Shown here piece after piece: positions 13,060 to 25,019 of a DNA stretch of 64,000 bases. Source of the DNA: Nereocystis luetkeana. Lineage: Eukaryota; Sar; Phaeophyceae; Laminariales; Laminariaceae. The position numbers and the translations under genes were made by a program. The DNA is taken from positions 6,552,739-6,616,738 of the forward strand of contig JARUPZ010000013.1 of the NCBI GenBank assembly GCA_031213475.1, written 5' to 3'. Numbering within the stretch: position 1 is the stretch's first letter; every line of letters starts with the position of its first letter. The notes under the pieces were generated by a model. The model saw nothing but the letters and a program-made list of their open reading frames with translations, had not been told where the DNA came from and did no database searches.

Positions 13060-13935
13060 GCGCGCAGACATGTATGCCATTTCTGCGGCCGAATTTGCGA
13101 CCGAAGGTACCGTTGACATTCTGGCCGACAAGTGCACCCCTCTGTGAATATGCCCCGTTAGTCTCCACTCGGACAAGGGCCTCCAACTCTTCTCCAAGCT
13201 GCCTCACACTATATACAAGCTCCAAGGCATGCGCAAAGCTGCAACAAACTCCTACCATCCTGACGGCAACGGAGACGTCGAGCGCGTGAACCATACCATG
13301 GTTCAGCTGCTTGCTATGGTCGTCAATAAACAACAAAATGAATGGGATGTCCACTGGGCGCTCGTGGAATTTTCTTATAGCAATTCCGTCAGTGCCGCCA
13401 CAGGGCTGCCCCCCAGCGAGGTGCACATGAACCGCCTCCCCCGCCTACCCACCACTGTCTTCGAGTACCTGTACGCTCGCGTACACCAAAGTCCCGCACG
13501 TGACCAGCTCGAATGTATCGACCTGGCCGCCGACCGCAAGCAGACGCGCGCTGCCAAGCAAGTGTCCGTAAGTCGCTGCAGGCCTTGCGCGAACCCCCGC
13601 GATAGCTCTGATCTCCCGCGGTTTCTCCCCGCAGAATTAACACCGCATGCCCTCAATAACTACACCTTCAAGCCCCTTATCACGTTATTGAGGACGACGT
13701 CACTGTGCCCATCGAACGCCTAGAGCTCGAGAAAATCACCAGCCACCGATCGGTATGTGGTCGGGCCCACTGGATAGGCCTTCTTCAACCTCTATGGGAG
13801 CGGGAGATGGACCTCCAACAATTCCGACGGCACATCCTCCGTTATTGGGCGGGCACATCACTCCAACTTCAACAGGAAAACCGGTTGTACCGCCGCATGC
13901 ACGTCGGTGCATATCGAATACCATGTTACATCGAA
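13060..13935 (+). pseudogene. Degenerate Ty3/Gypsy retrotransposon polyprotein fragment (integrase and C-terminal tail)
   Basis: Protein fragments in shifting frames match the end of a Ty3/Gypsy polyprotein. About 13,070-13,200 gives integrase core pieces. Then 13,229-13,480 carries SYHPDGNGDVERVNHTMVQL and the WDVHWALVEFSYSNSVSAATG block, the classic C-terminal half of the integrase core. About 13,560-13,690 gives the tail SRCRPCANPRDSSDLPRFLP. About 13,705-13,900 gives HWIGLLQPLWEREMDLQQFR, a chromodomain-like end. Frameshifts, and an apparent internal deletion between residues near 13,540 and 13,560, make it non-functional. No protease, reverse transcriptase or LTR was recognised beside it. 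The family is one I associate with brown algal genomes. Confidence 0.75.
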
Positions 13936-14129
13936 CACCACCATGCTTCATCATCATGTTTCATCGAACACCATGTTGCACCGAACATCATGTTACGTAG
14001 GACGCCATGATTACATCTAACACCATGTTACATTGAACACCGTTATCACTTGCTCCCAGGCCTAGCTGGGACGGCACCTGAGCAAGCAGGTGCCCCGGGA
14101 CGATTCCGCAGGCATGCCGAGGAAGAACA

Positions 14130-14620
14130 TGTCGGGAGGTCTTGCTCTGGACCAGCGGATTGTCGTTCGGTGCTTCTGTGGAAGTATACGTTCCTGGTAG
14201 GAGGGAAGACTTGGCCCTTGCGGTGGGAGATGACAAGAGCGGCCGTATAGATGGTTGGGGGGCAGGAGGTGGAGAGTGCATGCCGCTACAGAGGAAGCAG
14301 AACTGTGGGGGGACTCTGCTAGGTACGACTTCAAGCAGTATGTTGGGCAGCTACACCGCACAACCTTCTGCTCGTTAAAACATACGTGCAGAAGTCACTG
14401 CCCGGCCATATGTTTGGACAGCGGATTATTAATAGCTGTCGATGTTTCTTTGGAAAGTACGTGGGGGGGAGGGCTTGGCCCTTGCGGTGGGAGATGACAA
14501 GGTAATGAGGGGTAAGAGCGGTGGAATTATCGGCTGGGGCAGGGGGTGGAGAGGGTATAGAGCTACAGAGAAAGCAGAACGGTGGGGAGATTCTCGTAAA
14601 TGCGATCTTAAGCTGTATTG
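14130..14620 (+). repeat. Two diverged direct copies of repeat family Y
   Basis: Units 14,130-14,340 and 14,400-14,610 share CTTGGCCCTTGCGGTGGGAG, GATGACAAG and AGCTACAGAGAAAGCAGAAC. Reverse copies occur at 17,895-18,110 and, partially, at 17,690-17,800. Non-coding, origin unknown. Confidence 0.55.
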
Positions 14621-14789
14621 AGCAGGTATATGAATTGCATTCTTATATATTTTTGTCGTATCGAGGGTGCCCGCAAAATGTTTTTCGACACCTCAGGTCA
14701 AATTATTCAACTTAGTCCCCCTACAGGGGGAAGGGGTACCTGACACGGTCCCCTCCCTGTACGCCTGAACAATATATACATCAAACTGA

Positions 14790-15127
14790 AGTCAGGGGAT
14801 GGTAGACCCCCCTCGCTTGATACAACAAAGGAAATCAGGGGACAGTAGAGAGCCGCCCCCCTCCCCTGCGTGATACAACAAAGGAAACCAGGGGACGGTA
14901 GAGATCCGCCCCCCCCCCTGCGTGATACAACAAAGGAAATCAGGGGACGGCAGAGAGCCGCCCCCTCCCTGCGTGATGCAACGAAGGAAATCAGGGGACG
15001 GTAGAGATCCGCCCCCCCCCCTGCGTGATACAACAAAGGAAATCAGGGGACGGCAGAGAGCCGCCCCCTCCCTGCGTGATGCAACGAAGGAAACCAGGGG
15101 ACGGTAGAGAGCCGCCCTCAACCCTGC
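14790..15127. repeat. Minisatellite, ~52 bp unit, about six copies
   Basis: Units begin TGATACAACAAAGGAAAYCA and end in a C-rich block, starting near 14,817, 14,870, 14,922, 14,974, 15,026 and 15,078. Units alternate between GATACAACAAAGG and GATGCAACGAAGG forms, so the array has grown by duplicating pairs. Open frames through it on both strands are repeat artefacts. Confidence 0.85.
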
Positions 15128-16149
15128 TGGATACAAGGCCTTCCATAATCCTATAATACTACTGTGCGGCGATGAACTATAAGCCACAACTGCGTAGTAG
15201 TTGTGTCGACTGCAGCAGCAGTGGGTGGTACGAAGGAGCTATGAGGTCGCTCGAAGGTGGGCCACAAGGCCCCGACGAGCCGTGGGGTCGGCAGACTTGG
15301 CTGGATAAGCACTGAGTTAAGAAGGTCGAGGGGGAGGGAGATATTGCGTGGGCGTGTCATTGCTGTGGAAACGAGTTTGGCGACGACTTGGCTCTCGACT
15401 ACTCTGAAGCACAACACAATGTACTTAACAGTTTTGTACAGCAGTATAGGCGTTTAGCCACACGGCGACGCAGTGACCAACCAAGAAGCAAACCAGAACA
15501 CTTCTTTTATAGTACCAGGATTAATATCTCGTGTCAGACACAAGGTATATTTAAGTACGGAAAACAACGCATTTATACGTGAGTACGATTACGTACGGTT
15601 CTGCAGTGTTAATAGTACTGCCACACAAATCACAAGAAAACGAAATGGGTAAACGATGATTTTTCGATCCTTCCTACAGGAAGGGGGGGGAGTTATGTAG
15701 GTGTACGGTATCCCAATCCCCGGGCGCCCCTGGTTGTAGGCGCAAATACGCTGTTAACACAAAGGAGGAAATATCTGACTGAGTGCTCCGCACAACGGAG
15801 CGATGTGCCAAGCAAGGCGAGGTCAACAACGCACCGAGCGGTTAAAAACGGCTTGAACGAAAACGTAAAAACCCGACATTGCACGGACGGACATACATAC
15901 TGGCATCTGTAAACAGCATGTATGTGCTGGCGGATCATGCAAAAGCAACAAAATACTTGACTTTCAATGAAATCGGCGTCCCCGGTGGCTTACTTAGTCT
16001 AGTAGTAGATCAATTAATTTCATGGATTCAAGTCTCACTCTCACTAAGTGCATATACACATGTGCTATATTCGTAAGGATTTTTTCTGGCTTAAAAACAT
16101 GATTATTAGCGGAAAGCGCAAAAGAAAGCGTAAGGTATCTACATTCGAT

Positions 16150-17305
16150 GAAAATCTTCCTTCTTCCTTCTTGGCGGTCCCTAAGCTGGAGCTTGAACCT
16201 CGACACCCTCCTCCAAATGGCGACCTGTGTGGTCACCGAGACGATTTGGAGCAGGCGTTCCTTCACCACCCCCTTCCTTGCCATCGACCCACCATCCCTC
16301 ACCCCCACGACGCTAGCTGCCAGCTGGTTGATGAAGTTGCTGCCCTCTACCCCAAGGCGCCCAAAGCTTTCCACCGCTAAGGTGGCTAGTTTGTGGCTCC
16401 GCTCGTCGACGGACACATGTCCCGGACGCGCGTAGTGTTGGCGCTTGCGCGCCTCGGGGGTAGAGGCAGCTGATCCATCATGATCAGCGCTGCCTCCTCG
16501 CAGGTGGACCTGCGCTTGCGGGTCTGCATGGGTGACGTCCAGCAAGATGAACTTTTCCCTGTATTCCCAGTTAGGAGCGTCCCGAAGACCTCCTCTCCTG
16601 ACAACAATGTCCATCCGCAGGTTCCGGTCTGCAGTGAACGGTTCGCCGCTCTCTACTTGGTGTGGAATTTCCAGCCGCTTCAGCGTGCGGGAGATCGCGT
16701 GAACCAACGAACGGTTGATTGATGCTGGTTTACCTGTGCCCCTGCTCTGTGGGACAGATGCGTGCGTGGCGTGTGTCTATGTCGACTGCGTCGCAGCAGG
16801 GGCACCTCACTGCCACGTGTTCCTCGATGCCCATGAAGCGTCTTCCCATGCCCACGAACTCCGCTGCTTGTATGACACGGAGCGAGTCTGTTGGCCTCGT
16901 CCGAAGGCAAGCAGTGGCTCCTGCTCCTTGTAGACTCCTGTAGCGAGCTTTGGCGAAGGCCTTGGCCTCGCTCCCCCCTAGCGGGTCGCCTGGTCCAGGT
17001 GGGCGTGCAATCTCCGGTAGCTCCTCCAGCGAGGCTATGTGTGCAGCGTGCCGACCCTGATTCACCAGCTTGCCCAACCTCTGTTGAGCCTTCCGGGAGT
17101 TGGTGGTAACGGCATCGTGCGCAGCCAGCATGTCGGCTTCAGGGGGTCCTGGGACCAGGTCCCCATCTGCACCCATGCTCCATACCAACCAAGATTTGGG
17201 GACGATGCCTTCTTTCGTCACGCCCCACGTGTCCCGAATCTCTCGTAAGCTGCCACCGAGCTCAGCAATGATGCTCGAATCAGGGAGACCCCTCTTGACC
17301 TTATT
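16150..17305 (-). mobile_element. Non-LTR-type retroelement C-terminal fragment (CCHC knuckle and endonuclease-like region), frameshifted
   Basis: Reading the minus strand from about 17,300, a coding frame runs through LGGSLREIRDTWGVTKEG and ATACLRTRPTDSLRV to a CCHC knuckle CPCCDAVDIDTRHARIC near 16,760. After one or two frameshifts around 16,700-16,740 it continues with VHAISRTLKRLEIPHQVESG, RMDIVVRRGG and ILLDVTHADPQAQVHLRGG. It ends near 16,150 in SRFKLQLRDRQEGRR. A CCHC knuckle followed by a D...DVT motif resembles the restriction-like endonuclease end of R2-type retroelements. That assignment is inference. The reverse transcriptase part is absent, so this is a 5'-truncated dead copy. 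It is flanked by ATT-rich microsatellite. Confidence 0.65.
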
Positions 17306-17689
17306 ATTACCTGGTACTATTTATTATTATTATCATCATCGTTGTTTTGTATCAGCCCTATACTATATGATACTCCCAGCACACCGCCGGAATCAGAGGA
17401 GGCACAAACTGTTACCGTCCCTGAAGTCGAGGGAAATGTACCAATCAGGAGTAGTAGTAGTATTAAGTAGACATACCTGGTATATAACGTACCGTACGGC
17501 TTCATATGTACCTGGTATGTAGTATTATAATTCTTATCATGCCTTGCCATCCGACAATGTGTATAGTGTGTTGTTCTAAAAAACGACCAACAGGAATAAG
17601 TGAAGAATTCTTCAGAACAAAAGCGCGGCAGTATCATACGACAAATTAAATCAAAACTGATGTGACGCTCATGAAGACTACAACTAACT

Positions 17690-18110
17690 ACAACCAACAT
17701 CCCTCCATCTCATCCACCGAAACACGACCACTCCCCCTCCTTAAGCACCGCGTAAGAGGCATCTACCAAAAACCCGCTGTCCATCAAAATGGCTGGTTAA
17801 TAACTGCTACGCGCATGTATGTACGCTTCAACGCGCAGAAGAAGGTCGCGCGGTGTTTTTGCTGGTCTACACTGCTATATATCTGTATATCGGTAGTATT
17901 ACCTACCAGGTATGAGGAGAGATTCCCTGCAGTCTCGCTCTCTCTGTAGGTTTTCTACCTCGTCCAACCCTTCCCCCCACATACTGTTACTACTAATACT
18001 TCTCGTACCCCTGACCCTGCCACCTCCAACCGCAAGAGCCCAGTCCTTCCCCCCAAGCACTCCCGAGGAAGCATCCACCAAAAACCCGCTGTCCATATAC
18101 ACCTGTGTGT
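17690..18110 (-). repeat. Reverse copies of repeat family Y
   Basis: CACCAAAAACCCGCTGTCCA occurs at 18,076-18,095, and an almost identical block at 17,767-17,786. Both match the minus strand of the 14.1-14.6 kb units. Confidence 0.5.
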
Positions 18111-18906
18111 GGTATATTATACCTGGTAATATAATACGAGTACCAGGTACTATATTTTATGTACTACAGTAACTGTACGTACAAAACACTGCTGCTGCTG
18201 CTCTTGAAACGATTATTCCGTCTCCCCGAATTCAGAATATATATGTACGAGTATAGTCTCCCGCCTCCCACGTTTAAGAATACATATTACATACTTGTAC
18301 GTACGAGTGTTTGAGCTCACAAGCTGTGTGCGACGTCCTCTCTGTTGTTGTCGCGTGTGTCTGATGAGTGTGCGCAGCATTTTCATCAATAATAATCCAT
18401 GCAAAACTCACGTACATGTAAATATATGTGGATCCTACTCGTACACGCGCATACATTTTTTTGCCACTATTATTATTACTGTAAAATACTACTGCTGTTG
18501 GTACGATACATCACCCGAAGTTTTTTTAAATTAGAATCTTTCAACGGCTCGGGATTATAGTGGGATGTTGCATGGGATGTTCCCAACGTTCCGTTTCCCC
18601 CGCCTCTCATCTTGCATCTTTTCGTGTTTTAAAAACACGTTATTTGCTGAAACATCATACCGACACCGACCGATCGATCGCGAGGAGGCAGCAGGGAGCA
18701 GGGACAGAGCGCAAGGAAAGAGAGACGGGCGTAAAGTAAAAAGTAAAAAGCACCAAAACAAAGCGAAGAAGGTGTATATTACTCTGTCCTGCCTGCTGCG
18801 TTTTTTTTGTCTGCTGTCTGTCACAATCGCTGCCGTCACCACAATCCGGCGTAGAGAGGCAAGTGGACGAGATAAAGACTTGTCCTCTTCTTCGTTATCC
18901 CCATCC

Positions 18907-19639
18907 ATGCTTCGTGTCAACGCCGCTCGTTTGGTGTCATCGATCACCTTGCCAGGTGAGATCTTCTTTTCCATCTACTCTACTCTACCCAAGTTTTGAT
19001 GAAAAAAGTTCACCAACCCACGTTTATGGGGACAAACGACTCGCAGTTATAAGGGTGTGGAACACGTTTTGCGGTGGCAAAACTACAGTAGTAGTAGTAG
19101 TAGTAGGTGTACCCGCGGTAGAATATTTCGGCTACAACGCAACGTTGTACCGAGGGCCGCCATGACAGCTCGGCTACCTATATGTATGGTCGAGCTGCCA
19201 CCACCACAGGCACAACGGTAGAAGTAGCAGTGAGTCTAGTGTGTGCTTGGTCGTTGTCGTACGCTCCTAGAAGCTCGTACCGCCGAAGTTTTCCTCGACG
19301 TCTTTCGTTTGTTCTCACAGCACGCAAGCACAATCAATACTCGTATATCTAAAAAATAGAGGGTTCGATCGCGCGTCTATGTACGAAGCGCACAACACAA
19401 ATTATTAATACTCGTAGCACCTTGTTCCTGAAGCGAACGCGAACGATTTTTTTTTCCGCCGCGCAGGGTCTACTCGTGCTTCGAGCAGGTTTTCTCGCCG
19501 CATTCCCGGTGGCATTGCGCCGCTACTTGTAGAATCTCGACGAGCGCTCCAGTCTACTTCTGCTTCTTCTGTCCTGTCAGAGCGCGGCACCGTCCGCTCC
19601 TCCTCCAGTGTCCGCGGACCTGTCCTTGTTGGCGACGCG

Positions 19640-19673
<34 letters not shown>

Positions 19674-20002
19674 CGGTGCTTGCGACGAGGGAATCAGCGG
19701 TGAGTGGACTTTCGCAATATATAAAAAAAATACGCTGTATTTTGTTATTTCTGGTGTACGTACAGCAGCAGTGCAGCAGCAGCAGCAGTATGTATAAAAT
19801 GTACCAGGTACGTGTTGTTCCTTCTACTACTGCTGTACCTATTTTTTACCTGGTATTAATATTGATAACTACCAGGCAGCAGGTACCCCACATCAGTACT
19901 CGTATTGATAGTACTACTCACTGTACTGCTGTTGGACAGCAGTTATTGGAGCCTGTCCTGCGACCACGGACTGCACTGCATTGTGGCGATGAGTTAATGT
20001 GA
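18907..20002 (+). CDS. Possible gene start with mitochondrial-type presequence and polyglutamine run
   Basis: Exon 1 is 18907-18955 (ATG, starts MLRVNAARLVSSITLP) and ends at a GTGAGA donor in phase 1. Exon 2 is 19467-19699, opens after a CAG acceptor in the matching phase and ends at GTGAGT in phase 0. The joined N-terminus is rich in Arg, Ser and Ala with almost no acidic residues (STRASSRFSRRIPGG), typical of a mitochondrial targeting peptide, followed by a serine-rich stretch and ten glutamines. A third exon 19940-20002 (CAG acceptor, phase 0, ends TGA) would give 114 residues, but it lies in a dispersed repeat, so it may be false and the true 3' exons may be missing or elsewhere. No family is recognised. 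The matching phases at two junctions are the main support. Confidence 0.4.
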
Positions 20003-20060
20003 AGACAACAACAACAACAACAACAACAACACCAACAACAACACCACCACCAAGAACAAC

Positions 20061-20094
<34 letters not shown>

Positions 20095-20100
20095 GCAACA
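20003..20100. repeat. (CAA)n microsatellite
   Basis: Interrupted CAA triplets on the + strand directly after the possible third exon of the 18.9 kb gene. Confidence 0.9.
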
Positions 20101-20109
20101 CCCAGTGTC

Positions 20110-21400
20110 CGTCCTGATTCCTTTTCCTAGAGAGAAAACATTCATTATATAATATGTGGCCACAAGCTGAGAGCCTGCTCGATGCGCGCGGCGATAGTTG
20201 TGTCCACGGCAAAGCGCCGTAAGGTGGCGGCAAGGAATACGCAGCAGCACCAGAAGGTCACACGGAAGCGGGCGGAGAACCTGTGGTGTCATTGCGCCAA
20301 TTTTTACATACCCCATACATAGATCGTCACGTATCACGAGAGAGAAAAACAAACCAAAACTACGAGTGAGTATGTACAGCAGCACTCGTACTCGCTTGCG
20401 AAATAAAATGTCAGCATACTGTAGTACACCAGAACACACAACACAAGTCAACGAGAAGAAAAAGGGAACAGGATACAGTAAAAAACTAAAATAGTTATGA
20501 AATGAAAGATACGTAGTGTACAAGTAAGTGACGCAAATATATCAGACAGGGCAAAATCATACGGGTACATACATGCTTACAAGAGGAAGATATAGTAATA
20601 ACAACTGCTGTTGCACGGACGAAGCAACAAGAAGGAGAGGAAGATACCGGCATGAGGACGCCAGCGGGGGGGGGGGAGGAACCAAAGAGAGAAACAAAAG
20701 ACACGAAGAAACCAGGAAATAAGAGGTTATTTGGAGAAGAGAAAAGCGAAGATCGTACTATTATTAACAAAATAACGATGTGACAGCAGCAGCAGCAGCA
20801 GTCACGTGGATGGGTTCCCGTCTCGGCTAAAAAACCGATTCGAGGACCTGGCCACATCCTCTGCCGTCTCCTTCCTACTTGCGTCAACAGCGATGTCAAA
20901 TGCCAGTACTGCCACCCAATCTACCATTTCGTTACTACTATTAATAGGTACTGTATTCAATCAATCGTCGGCAGCTAGCTGTATGTATTCGTACGGCTGC
21001 CCCCCCCCGCCCCCTTGTCGCCGCCCTTGGCGTCCTGAGCTGCGTGGCGTACCCAGCTCCTCTCCGTCTCGCCCTTGTGCCATCTCACCATGAAACCATC
21101 CGCCGCTTCGACGACCCCCCGATACCACACTTACTTCCCACTCCTCTTTAGCCACCCTCGGCCGTAACACCGTCTCTGTTCCAAACAGCAATGGAAGGGG
21201 AGCTTTCCGTGGACCCCTCGGTGGCTTGAAAACCCCTGAGGTCGTCTGCTAGACCTTTCGCCCAGTAGTTATTTTATGGTCGGCCTGATTCCGGGCTCTC
21301 CCCACCAGCCATCGTCCCAAAAACATCACCCGACGGGTCAGCCGCTCAGCAGTATACTAATACCAGGTACGTATCAACAGAGTATTAATATACCAGGTAT
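20110..21400. other. Intergenic, ambiguous coding-like patches
   Basis: 20,160-20,300 is open in several frames on both strands without a clear splice-bounded exon. On the minus strand, 20,920-20,805 reads VDWVAVLAFDIAVDASRKE through to a TGA, with coding-like third positions. It may be the end of a lost or unrecognised gene. No assignment is made. Confidence 0.3.
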
Positions 21401-21404
21401 ATAA

Positions 21405-21512
21405 TATTACGGGGGACCATAGTTAATAGAACCTATGGTACACATAAAAACCTATATATTTACGCATTTTTACTGACAATATTTGGTCCTATTAACTATG
21501 GTCCCCGTAATA
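21405..21512. mobile_element. MITE family M, copy M1 (TA-flanked, Tc1/mariner type)
   Basis: 108 bp element with terminal inverted repeats TTACGGGGGACCATAGTTAA, flanked by TA on both sides, no coding capacity. Five more copies are in the window: 32,967-33,075, 43,759-43,867 (reverse), 53,027-53,142, 53,250-53,370 (one end worn) and 61,587-61,694. TA target duplication and length fit a Tc1/mariner-derived MITE. Confidence 0.8.
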
Positions 21513-22136
21513 GTATCATGCGTCATGCACACATGTACATACATACGCACGTACATCCACCCGACCAACTCGAATCTTTCACAATACTTTTGACATTTTG
21601 GCGGACAACAACAGAGACCACCAGCAGTGCCGCCGTATTTCTACAATTAACTACTGCTGTACATGACAGCCCCCCCCCCCCCCCCCACCATTTCGGCTTC
21701 TTCAATTAATATAAAGCATTATTTCGTGGAAGTGACAACCAAAGAGGAAGGTTGTCGTAGGGGCAACCTGGTGTTTGGGGGGAAACGGATAGAAAGAATA
21801 AACCAGTGAAAGAACAAGAAGTCCGGGGGTTTCGATAATAAGGGAAAGGAATGTTTGGTACGGGGTAAAAATAAATAGAAAAGGAAAGTTCAGGATAATT
21901 GTAGGAGACGGGAAGGAGCAGCAGAATAAAGAAATGCAAAGCAAGCAACTGTAGAGTCGGGTGAAGAAGGGAGTCGTCGGGCAGCGTAGTAACCAGGGGA
22001 TATAGCTAACGGGCGAGGCCCTGCACGAGCTGAAGAGAACCGGGCTAGGGACGTCAGGGAGTCGTCAATTTGTTTTTTTCCCACCCACCCTCCCGCAAAA
22101 ATTTCCACGGCGGATGGGCAAACGGAAGGGAAGAGG

Positions 22137-22730
22137 ACGCAGTGGTCGATTAGTGATGGCTTAATCCCGATCGCACGGGCCGTTTGAAACGGAATCATTA
22201 CATGTAATCGTTTAGCTTTCGTTGTGGGTTCCCGATCGCACGGGCCGTTAGAAACGGAACCGCCCGAAAGCACGCGTAGGTGGTGGTCGATTAGTGATGG
22301 CATAATCCCGATCGCACGGGGCCGTTAGAAACGGAATCATCACAACAACAATCGTTTAGCAATCGTGGTGGGTTCCCGGACGAACGGGCCGTTAGAAACG
22401 GAACCACCCGAAAGCACAAGCACAGAGTGGTCGGTTAGTGGTGGCGTAATCCCGATCGCAAGGGCCGTTCGAAACGGAATCACCACATTGATAATCGTTT
22501 GGCAGTCGAGGTGGGTCCCCGACAGGAGCGGGTCGTTAGAAACGGAAAAACCACCCGAAAGCACGCGCAACGTAGTGGTCGATTAGCGGTGATTTTCCCG
22601 GGCGCACGGGCCGTTAGAAACGGAATCATGGTATTTATTAATCGTTTGGCATTCGTGGAGGGTTCCCGATATGAGCGGGCCGTTAGAAACGGAAAACCCA
22701 CTCGGAAGCACGCACAAGTAGGGGGAGGCG
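22137..22730. repeat. Higher-order minisatellite with CCGTT-AGA-AACGG hairpin cores
   Basis: The core GGGCCGTTAGAAACGGAA (or a one- to two-base variant) occurs eight times at alternating spacings of about 70 and 76 bases, so the true unit is about 146 bp, repeated four times. Each core contains a short inverted repeat. Confidence 0.85.
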
Positions 22731-23463
22731 TTCCACTAGCGGAGCGCGACCGGTAGGGAGGTCGACCGCGTTTCCTATGTGTGGGTGGGGAAGGCGTAAG
22801 CAAGCGGGGAAAGAGAGGGAGCGCGCCCCCCCCCCTTTTTCCCCTCCTCCCTCCTGCTATGTTATAGACGGGTAGGGGAGGCATACGCGTGCGGGGGGGA
22901 CGGGGGGCAGTGCAGCCCCCCCCCCCCCCCCCCCCACCATTTCGGCTTCTTTTTTTTTTTTTTTTTGCCTCTGTTTTTACTTGAGGTATTTCTTCCACTC
23001 CAGAGTTATTGGAGCCTGTCCTGCGACCACGGACTGCATTGAATTGTGAGTTAATGTGAGAACAACAACAACAACAATGACAGGTATATATTTCGCTGAT
23101 GAAGACGGGCAGCCGAATTATCAACCGTACGTGAGGATATCAGTCGCCAGTCAGTCGCAGCTTGCTAGGCAACCATCGAACCAGCGGCCGAAGTCACACA
23201 TACAGGAACATACAGGCATTGCCGACTGTTGTGCTTACTGCATACCTGGTACCAGGGTACGTGGCAACGTAGTAGCTTTGTGACCACAGAACCTGTGTCT
23301 CTTCTAGGATTGAAGAATCGGCACGGACACTGGTTGTGACAATGTGCTGGATCCCGACGGGTAGAAAGAACGCTTTAATGTGAGAAGAACACACACACAC
23401 ACACACACAAACAAACACACATACCGCCGTGCGTAGTATACATACATACCAGTAGCATTTTAA

Positions 23464-23886
23464 TTGTGAGAGCGCCTTGCAGCGTGGGTAGGCACAATTC
23501 GATGCGAGTCGACGAGGGAAGAAAGGGCTGAAATCTTCTCGCGATTAAAATGAAGGCACGTACCGTAGCGCGAAGGGGGTAGAAGAGCCTGCTATGTGAC
23601 CCCGGATCTGAGTTACGATTTTTCTTTTTCTTTTCTTTTTTTTTCGCTCATCCCATACATTATCTTCGCACATCTTCTTCTCTCTATCCTTCCAACTCGT
23701 AACTCAGATCCGGGGTCACATAGCAGGCTCTTCTCCCCCCTTCCCGCTACGGCACGTGCCTTCATTTTCATCGCGAGAAGATGTCAGCCTTTTCTTCCCT
23801 CGTCGACTCGCATCGAATTGTGCCTACCCACGCTGCAAGGCTCTCTCAACAATTGAATCCTTTTTTATTTTTGCAAATAAAGTCAA
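23464..23886. mobile_element. Two SINE-like copies in inverted orientation (palindromic pair)
   Basis: Copy S3 (23,464-23,618, + strand, 3' truncated) is followed directly by copy S4 in reverse (23,640-23,886). The shared part is roughly 150 bp and over 90 % identical by eye, separated by about 70 bases of pyrimidine-rich tail. A transcript or single strand would fold into a long hairpin. Confidence 0.75.
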
Positions 23887-24928
23887 ATGTCCGTATATCT
23901 ATATATCTACCGGGTATATATCTATACGGGCAAACACGCCGCAACTCTGAACTATTGATACTATGATACAACAACAGCAGTATGTACAACCTTCCGAGCG
24001 CCAAGAGAAAAAGTATGAAATGTGGAGGCGTGGAGGCTCGAGAGGGTAGCTAGAATAATCCGGGAATGATGCGACCCCTTAATTGCGTTGTGGTGGGTCC
24101 GTGACCATTTTATGCCGGTTGTTGTTGTATTCATACGTCGCGCAACAACAGAGAAAGATCGTTCTTGATCCATTTTTTTCAAAGTTTGGTGCGATTCATT
24201 CCTTTTACTCGTACATGATGATTATCAATAAGATGAACTTCCGAAGTAAATCAGCAAGGAAGAGAATGTGTCACGTTTGTTTGGAGCGAGCTTTCCCTCG
24301 GATTGCTGTTTGTGGCTGTGGCGGTCGGCGTGGGAGCTGGGTGTCACGTGAAAGGCAGCGGCTAATTACTCACAGAGCTGCTGTGGCTGTGTGTGGCTGT
24401 AAATCAGGGCAAGTTATACCTGGTGGTATTGACTTTGATTTTGTTTCGGCGAACGAAGAGCCGATCAATCGAGTTCGCCTGAATTTCGAATCGAATCGAA
24501 CGATGGAAGTAAGGTTGTTGAGTGTCTACGGCTACATTCAGTACAACAAAAAGGCAATACTACTACTGAATGCACTAAATAACTGTTGTACTAATACGAG
24601 TACTGCGGCAGCTGCGGTCGCGTCTATTATATGAGCATACATCCCCCCAAATTGTAGGAGAGATCCTTTCTATTGTTCTAAAAAGCCACAAACAGACTGC
24701 TTGTAGTGTTGGCCCCATGGTTTCTCACACGTACGTACTGCAGTAGTTTCTTCTTTCTCCTACCGGCGACAGTAACATCATGGGTCAGCACCAACACCAG
24801 CCTCAATGTGCCCATCATCAGCTCCATCCAGCGTAAGCCTCTGCTACCACGCCATTTCGGGGACACGCACAGCGATCCCTGATACAACCAACCCCACGTT
24901 CAACCTCCGGCTTGTGAGGGACCCCATG

Positions 24929-24930
24929 CA

Positions 24931-25019
<89 letters not shown>
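24929..25019. repeat. (TCTA)n microsatellite
   Basis: About 22 perfect copies of TCTA. A second tetranucleotide array, (GATA)n, is at 60,722-60,768. Confidence 0.95.

Larger units (their letters stand above)
19940..23055 (+). repeat. Dispersed segment with AGTTATTGGAGCCTGTCCTG, copies at 19,940 and 23,003
   Basis: The copies at 19,940-20,010 and 23,003-23,075 both run into CAA repeats. A third, diverged copy is at 60,914-60,990. The two later copies are preceded by CTTCCACTCCAGAG. Coding status is unclear. Confidence 0.5.

Noticed and set aside
14792-15187. Minus-strand frame encoding repeated PLISFVVSRR-type units
   Set aside because: Product of the 52 bp minisatellite.
22137-22730. CRISPR-like regular repeats
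   Set aside because: Spacers are themselves repeated and the context is eukaryotic; it is a minisatellite.
24083-24634. + strand open frame of up to 183 codons with several Cys pairs
   Set aside because: No family resemblance, no ATG before 24,216, codon third positions not coding-like, no splice-linked partners.
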